A DNA stretch of 11,083 nucleotides, taken from the NCBI GenBank assembly GCA_964526915.1, contig CAZGMS010000124.1, positions 1-11,083 of the forward strand, in the 5' to 3' direction. Below are positions 6,967 to 11,083 of this stretch, piece after piece. Position numbers and translations under genes: made by a program. The notes beneath the pieces are model-generated. The model did no database searches. It was not told the origin of the DNA and worked only from the letters and a program-made list of their open reading frames with translations. Every line of letters begins with the position of its first letter. Position 1 is the first letter of the stretch. The DNA comes from JAHJDR01 sp964526915 (GTDB taxonomy: Bacteria; UBA10199; JADGCS01).

Positions 6967-7581
6967 ATGAAAAATACATTCCCCATCATCATCGCAACGA
7001 TTGTCTTTGCGGTTTTTTTGTTTTCCTTTGTCAGCGAGGCACAAGCCGGCAAAACGAATCTCTACAAGGATAAGCGCGAGTACATCACGGTCAAAGCAAA
7101 GAAAGGTGAGAACTTTAATCACCCACGCACGCTCACTCCCCAACAACTCACTGACCTTCTCTCGAAGGTGCAATACCGGCATTGCCAATTCATCTGTGTC
7201 GACAGCTCTGCTCCCGAACCCGCGTTCACGCACCGGCAAATCGCCCTGCTCTCACAACACGCCGCCAAGGGCCTGGAACAGGCCAGCAACACCGAACTGG
7301 TGGAATTTTTTTTGACGACACCTTCCCGTGATTTCAAACGCTACACCAAAGGCAAACTCTTCATCATCAATGATGAACTGCACATCATTTTCGACAGGCT
7401 CTCCGAGGCAGGTGCCGATAACGATCCCGGCCAGTACCAGCATGGTCAAGGCAGGTGGCAGGTGATCGCTTCAGGGAACCAACGCGTGCAAATCAACCCC
7501 TACGGTTCAAGTCAAAAAAACTGGCTGGTTTTGAGTTTGGCCTCAGAGACTTCAAAAAAGGGATCTGTAAAAAAGAAGTAG
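6967..7581 (+). CDS. Small exported protein of unknown function
   Basis: This 204-residue protein has a clear Sec signal peptide: MK start, hydrophobic core IIIATIVFAVFLFSFV (residues 7-22) and a probable cleavage after SEAQA (residue 27). The mature part is polar, with two close cysteines (C73, C77) that could form a disulphide. A predicted helical stretch (about 56-115) is followed by a beta-rich part ('KLFIINDELHIIFDRL', 'RWQVIASGNQRVQINPY') and a Lys/Ser-rich tail. I do not recognise the family. ATG 6967 is chosen over the in-frame ATG 6892 because AGAAAGG lies eight bases upstream and because it places the signal peptide at the N-terminus. The gene starts 55 bp after the redox operon; whether it is co-transcribed cannot be told. 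It looks functionally unrelated to the cytoplasmic redox complex. Confidence 0.75.
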   Translation: MKNTFPIIIATIVFAVFLFSFVSEAQAGKTNLYKDKREYITVKAKKGENFNHPRTLTPQQLTDLLSKVQYRHCQFICVDSSAPEPAFTHRQIALLSQHAAKGLEQASNTELVEFFLTTPSRDFKRYTKGKLFIINDELHIIFDRLSEAGADNDPGQYQHGQGRWQVIASGNQRVQINPYGSSQKNWLVLSLASETSKKGSVKKK

Positions 7582-7587
7582 GCGCCA

Positions 7588-7625
7588 GTCATTGCGAGTT
7601 GGCCAAAGGCCAGCGTGGCAATCTC
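7588..7625. repeat. Short common intergenic repeat with hairpin in a convergent gap
   Basis: The stretch starts with GTCATTGCGAG and ends with GTGGCAATCTC, the same flanks as the widespread 'gtcattgcgag...gcaatctc' repeat of bacterial intergenic regions. Inside is a perfect small stem TGGCC-aaa-GGCCA (7600-7612). It fills most of the 50 bp between two convergent genes and may help end transcription from both sides, although it lacks a clear U-tract. Confidence 0.6.
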
Positions 7626-7631
7626 CCTGAT

Positions 7632-8807
7632 TCAATTCATCAACCCGCTTCCATCCAACGTCACATCGATCAGAGCAGGATCCACGTACGTCTCCCAGCC
7701 CTCGGTTGACTGTCCGTCTGTAAAAACCAATCTGGCAGTTCCTCCCAGCGGGTCGGTGTCATCGGCCCTCATCAACAGATCATCCACAGAAAATGAGTGT
7801 GCCCCCCAAATGGGTGTGGGAATGTCACAAGCCTGCTTGGTCACGGCAAGCGAATTGATCTCAAAATACAACGGCGCGGACATTTGTACGTGATTCTCTG
7901 AATAGTCCATGCTGGCAAAACACACATCATCCAATTTATCCTCCCAACTGTAGCGCACAATCGGTTTGGCCAGAACACGCAGTGGGGCCTCACCAAAGAT
8001 CTCCTGATGTTCCGCCACACACACTGATGAGCCCAAATGGCACTGAATAAACGATTGTCCAGCCAAACTGCCTAACACATCGTGCAAACGATCCACCCGA
8101 ATCGTCATGACATTCCTGTCGGGGCTGCTGAAATCAAAGGCAATGACCAAAAGTCTGATGGCCTCAGTCTCTTTCAGATCTTCATCCAACGCCTTGGGAC
8201 TAGCAAACCCCAGCATCCCCTTGATGGGTTGCCCGTCAGAAGATGTCTTGTAAACATAACTCGCCTGAATGTCACCTTTATCGGGATTGATAAAATACAG
8301 GCGCGTGTACCCGTCATGATTCTGTTCAGGCAGAATGCGAATCTGCCAAGCCTTGGCCACATACCCCAGAAGACCCAGTTTTTTGGAAATCGTGACTTGC
8401 AATTCGCCTGTTGGTGGCAAGATCACACCTTCCGCATTCATCTGATTTTGCACAGCGTAACCGAACGACCTCAATTCCTGCAATAAAAGCTCTGAATTGA
8501 ATTCCCTGATACTGCCCATGTTGAATATTTTGATCAACATCGTCCTCACAGCCACATTGTTTTCAAGAGGCAGGCTCACCTGATTGAGGGGAAACTTCTC
8601 TTTCTCCATCAAACCGGGAAGTTGGGCATCAAAATCAGGAAAGATATTATCCGCCACGACTTTTGTCGGTGGCTTGGGATTGGTGATGATCGTCCCCACG
8701 GACGCGTCGTCCTCAAATCCATATTCCTCTGGGGCTTCCGAAGAAGAGCAACCGACAATCATCAGAACCAACAACAGGAAAACAAGATGGCACCATTTTT
8801 GTTTCAT
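7632..8807 (-). CDS. Lipoprotein of unknown function, coupled to a TIGR02147-family gene
   Basis: This 391-residue protein has a type II signal peptide, with a hydrophobic stretch (residues 7-19) and the lipobox IVGC, so C20 would be lipidated. Ser at +2 fits sorting to the outer membrane. A short acidic linker (EAPEEYGFEDDAS) follows, then a mostly beta-rich body with paired cysteines, for example C..LGSSVC and a Cys pair near the C-terminus, possibly disulphides in the periplasm. I do not recognise a conserved domain. Its ATG (8805-8807) overlaps the stop of the upstream regulator gene as ATGA, and an AGAGGG ribosome-binding site lies just before it. The two genes are therefore almost certainly one transcript and probably translationally coupled. 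The lipoprotein may be the effector or partner of that regulator; this is inference. Confidence 0.8.
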   Translation of the reverse strand: MKQKWCHLVFLLLVLMIVGCSSSEAPEEYGFEDDASVGTIITNPKPPTKVVADNIFPDFDAQLPGLMEKEKFPLNQVSLPLENNVAVRTMLIKIFNMGSIREFNSELLLQELRSFGYAVQNQMNAEGVILPPTGELQVTISKKLGLLGYVAKAWQIRILPEQNHDGYTRLYFINPDKGDIQASYVYKTSSDGQPIKGMLGFASPKALDEDLKETEAIRLLVIAFDFSSPDRNVMTIRVDRLHDVLGSLAGQSFIQCHLGSSVCVAEHQEIFGEAPLRVLAKPIVRYSWEDKLDDVCFASMDYSENHVQMSAPLYFEINSLAVTKQACDIPTPIWGAHSFSVDDLLMRADDTDPLGGTARLVFTDGQSTEGWETYVDPALIDVTLDGSGLMN

Positions 8808-9805
8808 ACACCCTCTTTCTTACCTGTTTTGGTCACGGGATAAAAAATGGTGTTGATCTGGTACACGTCGTCGAAGGGCTCTTTTTCGCTGTTCACCAGT
8901 TTGACGATCTCCTCAAGACTGGTTTGGATGATCTCCTTGATTTTGGGAATGTGCTTGTCACTGATGGGGATCGTGAGGGAATCCACCTCACGTTTGTCAA
9001 ACGGAACGGTGAGGATCGCCTCTTTGGCATCGTTGAAAATGGAACGATAGTATTGATAGGCCTCCAGCGATTCAACATCCTGCGGGGTTTTCACGCTCCC
9101 GCTCGACAACACCAGCTTGCCCTCATCGTTGCGTTTGATCAAATCGAGCTTGATGAGCAATTCAATTATTCTCACGACCTCTTTGGGCGTGATGGCCCCA
9201 TTCAGCGATCTTGAAATCCATTCAGGATCTTCCTCAAAATGAGGGAGAGACACCATCTCGCGAAGGATCACCAGATTTTTATTTGTAAAGTATAAATAAC
9301 GATCTTGCTGCAACTGAGATATTTTTTTGGCTGGCTTCAAGCACAACAACCTGTCCAGATAGAGTTCTCTTTCATCTTCTTTTTTTGTCTGGTTGAACAG
9401 AACCAGAGTTTCAAAATACTGGGCATCTTTTTTCTTGAGTTTGATGGCCTTGATGAATTTCTGCACAGTCTTGGCGCTCAAATTGCGCTTGCCGCTCATG
9501 ATCATCTGCAAATAACTCTGTCCGCCAATGTCCGCCAGTCGCGCAAAGTATCGATAAGAAAAAAACGGGTATTTTTTCTTTTGTTCTTCGTAATAGGCCC
9601 TCAAAAATTCGCGATAATCTGTAAAGTCAAAAACTGTCATGCTACATTCCATTATATCATGTTCAAAGAGGGATGCCAGTGAAACTTCGTGAATGAGTGG
9701 ACATGTCTTTTTGCAACTGTTTAATTTATCGATGTTTTTTAAAACAGCGTCGACGGTAATTGCTTTTTCTGCAACATTTGTGGACAGGTCGTGATTGAAA
9801 CCCAT
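8804..9805 (-). CDS. TIGR02147 family protein (HTH-like N-terminus, DUF4423), putative regulator
   Basis: This 333-residue protein matches the TIGR02147 family known from Fibrobacter and Bdellovibrio-type genomes. The hallmark N-terminal pattern is FDFTDYREFLRAYYEEQK...FSYRYFARLADI...SYLQMIMSGKRNLS (about 59-110), read as an Xre-like helix-turn-helix fold. 'YFETLVLFNQTK' (130-141) follows, then the DUF4423 part with 'VILREMVSLPHFEEDPEWIS' (179-198), 'ITPKEVVRIIELLIKLDLI' (205-223) and a C-terminal helical region. The ATG at 9805 has a strong AAGGGAG site five bases upstream. It gives a 55-residue N-terminal extension with C31-x3-C35 before the usual family start. An internal ATG at 9640 (residue 56) fits the common family length but has no good ribosome-binding site. 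The family is usually called a putative transcriptional regulator; its targets are unknown. Confidence 0.85.
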   Translation of the reverse strand: MGFNHDLSTNVAEKAITVDAVLKNIDKLNSCKKTCPLIHEVSLASLFEHDIMECSMTVFDFTDYREFLRAYYEEQKKKYPFFSYRYFARLADIGGQSYLQMIMSGKRNLSAKTVQKFIKAIKLKKKDAQYFETLVLFNQTKKEDERELYLDRLLCLKPAKKISQLQQDRYLYFTNKNLVILREMVSLPHFEEDPEWISRSLNGAITPKEVVRIIELLIKLDLIKRNDEGKLVLSSGSVKTPQDVESLEAYQYYRSIFNDAKEAILTVPFDKREVDSLTIPISDKHIPKIKEIIQTSLEEIVKLVNSEKEPFDDVYQINTIFYPVTKTGKKEGV

Positions 9806-9900
9806 ACTCGCTCCCTTCGTGTGATCATGCATACGGCGTACAGTACATATATTGGTTATCGGCTGACTTGTCCAAAGGTTGCGCCTCTACGCATAAAACC

Positions 9901-9916
9901 GTCCACAATTGTGGAC
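9901..9916. promoter_or_regulatory. Perfect 16-bp palindrome, candidate operator
   Basis: GTCCACAATTGTGGAC is a perfect palindrome, lying about 95-110 bp upstream of the regulator's start codon. A second copy of its half-site (TTGTGGACA) occurs at 9778-9786, just inside the gene. It has the size and symmetry of a dimer-bound operator. Which protein binds it is unknown; autoregulation by the adjacent TIGR02147 protein is the simplest guess. Confidence 0.5.
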
Positions 9917-9967
9917 ACCTGCCAAAGGCGAATTCATCTGATGAATGTGATTATTCCTGTGAATACA

Positions 9968-10004
9968 GCGGAATATTTTTGGCGTGGCACGCAAAGAAAA
10001 CCGC
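9968..10004. repeat. Imperfect inverted repeat downstream of the UDPGP-family gene
   Basis: GCGG (9968-9971) and CCGC (10001-10004) close a structure whose arms also share a T-rich/A-rich middle and a central GCGTG-g-CACGC palindrome (9982-9992). It starts about 18 bp beyond the stop of the minus-strand UDPGP-family gene and could act as its transcript-end structure. No U-tract follows on that strand, so it is not a standard intrinsic terminator. Confidence 0.35.
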
Positions 10005-10022
10005 AATTGCCTTTGTGGTCAG

Positions 10023-11083
10023 TCACGGTGCCAGATAAGAGTACCCGGTTTCAAACAAAAATTGGGCCACATCACGGTCACCATCGAGCAGGGCCTTCAT
10101 GATCACGGGATAAGTGGCTATTGTCTCACTCAGATAATGCAGATAGGAGCGACCACCCAACTCGGGTCTGTGTTCACGGCCTGTCACAAAACCGCCATCC
10201 TTGATGCCCAAAAAATTCAGGCGCGGCCATTCCACAAAGGCCGGATTAAGACACGCGGCAAAGACATCACCCGCCCAACTGTCCACGCCAATGATCTGCT
10301 CCACAGCACCTGGTTTGCGTCCCGGCACCTCTTTTACGACCAAAGATTTCTCGACGGCCAGAAGTTCGGCCTCATGCTCGGCCAGATAAGCCACATCGAT
10401 GATGTAAAACGTGGTGTTGAGGGCAATCGGTGCCTGCCCCGTCTGAACAATCTCCCACGGGAGTCTGGGGGTCTCCACCAATGACTGTCTGCCGTCAGCA
10501 AAGCGCACAAACCCACCGCCAAATTGATTGTTGGTGTTCTTGGTACCGATGATGAGCATGTGATGCCCTTGATCAAAAAATTCCTGCGCAATGGAAATCA
10601 TCACGGGATCGGCCTGCCACAACCACTCATCGGCATTGGAATAGACCAGATAACGAATACCCACTTCGTGCAAGGTCTGCGCCAGGTGATACAGAGCGAA
10701 CAAGTAGGCGTAGTCACCATGCCCCGCGGGATAGAGCTTATCGGTCGTGAGGGTCTGATCATCGACCCACAGGCGCGGCAGGACAATCTGATTGAACAAA
10801 ACGGTGCTGTTGAGTTCCTCTGGCGTGTGATTGCCCCAATCCCTTTTGATCGTGTCCAACACCAGGCCCGCATTCTCGGAGCTCGTCATGACAATGTTGG
10901 GAAATATTCTTCCCACAGCACGCGCAATGTGTTGCGAAAAATCGATCGTGTGTTGCAATAATGTTTTGGAACCCACGGCAAAAAGCGGTCGTGGTGTTGT
11001 TTCGGCCAATCCAAATCGCCTGGACACATCGGGATTCATGCGAGTCCACTTGGCCGCGCCCCGCGAGGGCCCCCCCCCCCCCG
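10023..11083 (-). CDS. UDPGP-family nucleotidyltransferase (UTP-glucose-1-phosphate uridylyltransferase type), 5'-truncated by the window edge
   Basis: This is a eukaryote-type UDPGP enzyme; members transfer UMP from UTP to a sugar-1-phosphate, most often making UDP-glucose. Counting from the internal Met at 11039, the family marks are PRPLFAVGSKTLLQHTID (16-33, cf. 'GPKSLIEV'), FNQIVLPRL (82-90), YPAGHGDYAYLFAL (103-116), YLVYSNADEWLWQADP (130-145, the metal and uridine region), PIALNTTFYIID (204-215, cf. 'FNTNNLWVNL') and WPRLNFLGIKD (271-281, cf. 'VPRSRFLPVK'). The frame stays open upstream of that Met to the window end, reading ..PSRGAAKWTR, which resembles the Gly-rich nucleotide loop. 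The real start therefore lies beyond 11083. Substrate could differ from glucose-1-phosphate. A 13-C run at 11070-11082 makes the last codons unreliable. Confidence 0.82.
   Translation of the reverse strand, partial: GGGGPSRGAAKWTRMNPDVSRRFGLAETTPRPLFAVGSKTLLQHTIDFSQHIARAVGRIFPNIVMTSSENAGLVLDTIKRDWGNHTPEELNSTVLFNQIVLPRLWVDDQTLTTDKLYPAGHGDYAYLFALYHLAQTLHEVGIRYLVYSNADEWLWQADPVMISIAQEFFDQGHHMLIIGTKNTNNQFGGGFVRFADGRQSLVETPRLPWEIVQTGQAPIALNTTFYIIDVAYLAEHEAELLAVEKSLVVKEVPGRKPGAVEQIIGVDSWAGDVFAACLNPAFVEWPRLNFLGIKDGGFVTGREHRPELGGRSYLHYLSETIATYPVIMKALLDGDRDVAQFLFETGYSYLAP

Larger units (their letters stand above)
9833..10022. other. Intergenic region upstream of the TIGR02147 gene
   Basis: About 190-215 bp between two minus-strand genes. 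It carries several palindromes: a perfect 16-mer (9901-9916), a 7+1+7 inverted repeat (9932-9946) and an imperfect 37-bp inverted repeat (9968-10004). It also has a weak promoter candidate (TTGGAC, then TATATG at about 18 bp, read on the minus strand near 9850-9880). No open frame or RNA gene is convincing here. Confidence 0.5.

Overview
The window looks like a piece of an uncultured Gram-negative bacterium of the 'deltaproteobacterial' type (Bdellovibrionota, UBA10199-like or a related lineage). This is inferred from three things. One gene belongs to the TIGR02147/DUF4423 family, known to me mainly from Fibrobacter and Bdellovibrio-like genomes. There is a secreted protein and an outer-membrane-type lipoprotein. 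Small intergenic repeats of the kind spread through many proteobacterial draft genomes are also present. No rRNA, tRNA, CRISPR array or transposase is visible. The right edge ends in a run of 13 C inside a gene and is probably a contig end.

Left half (about 1-6911, + strand): a long imperfect inverted repeat (1-144) is followed by a probable four-gene operon. The genes are (i) a cysteine-rich protein made of two tandem Lrp/AsnC-type ligand-binding (RAM) domains with no helix-turn-helix; (ii) a NuoE/HndA-like [2Fe-2S] subunit; (iii) a NuoF/HndC/HydB-like FMN-, NADH- and Fe-S-binding subunit; and (iv) a 1193-residue fusion. The fusion joins a NuoG-type [2Fe-2S] domain, a GltD/NfnB/SfrB-like FAD and NAD(P)H module, a 2x[4Fe-4S] ferredoxin, and a NuoG-like molybdopterin-oxidoreductase fold that seems to have lost its catalytic Cys/Sec and its C-terminal cofactor domain. 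No membrane subunit, hydrogenase H-cluster domain or active formate dehydrogenase domain is present. The predicted product is a soluble complex with an NADH/FMN site at one end and an NADPH/FAD site at the other, joined by up to about eleven Fe-S clusters. It is a candidate transhydrogenase, bifurcating enzyme or NAD(P)H:acceptor oxidoreductase. A nested repeat element of about 180 bp lies between the NuoE- and NuoF-like genes and supplies the last ~20 codons and the stop of the NuoE-like gene.

Middle (6967-9805): a small exported protein of unknown function (+ strand) converges on a minus-strand pair, a TIGR02147-family putative regulator and a lipoprotein. The pair overlaps by ATGA and is probably translationally coupled. 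A short common repeat with a hairpin sits in the 50-bp convergent gap. The regulator is preceded by a strong ribosome-binding site and by a perfect 16-bp palindrome that could be an operator.

Right end (10023-11083, - strand): a UDPGP-family nucleotidyltransferase (UTP-glucose-1-phosphate uridylyltransferase type), cut at its 5' end by the window edge.
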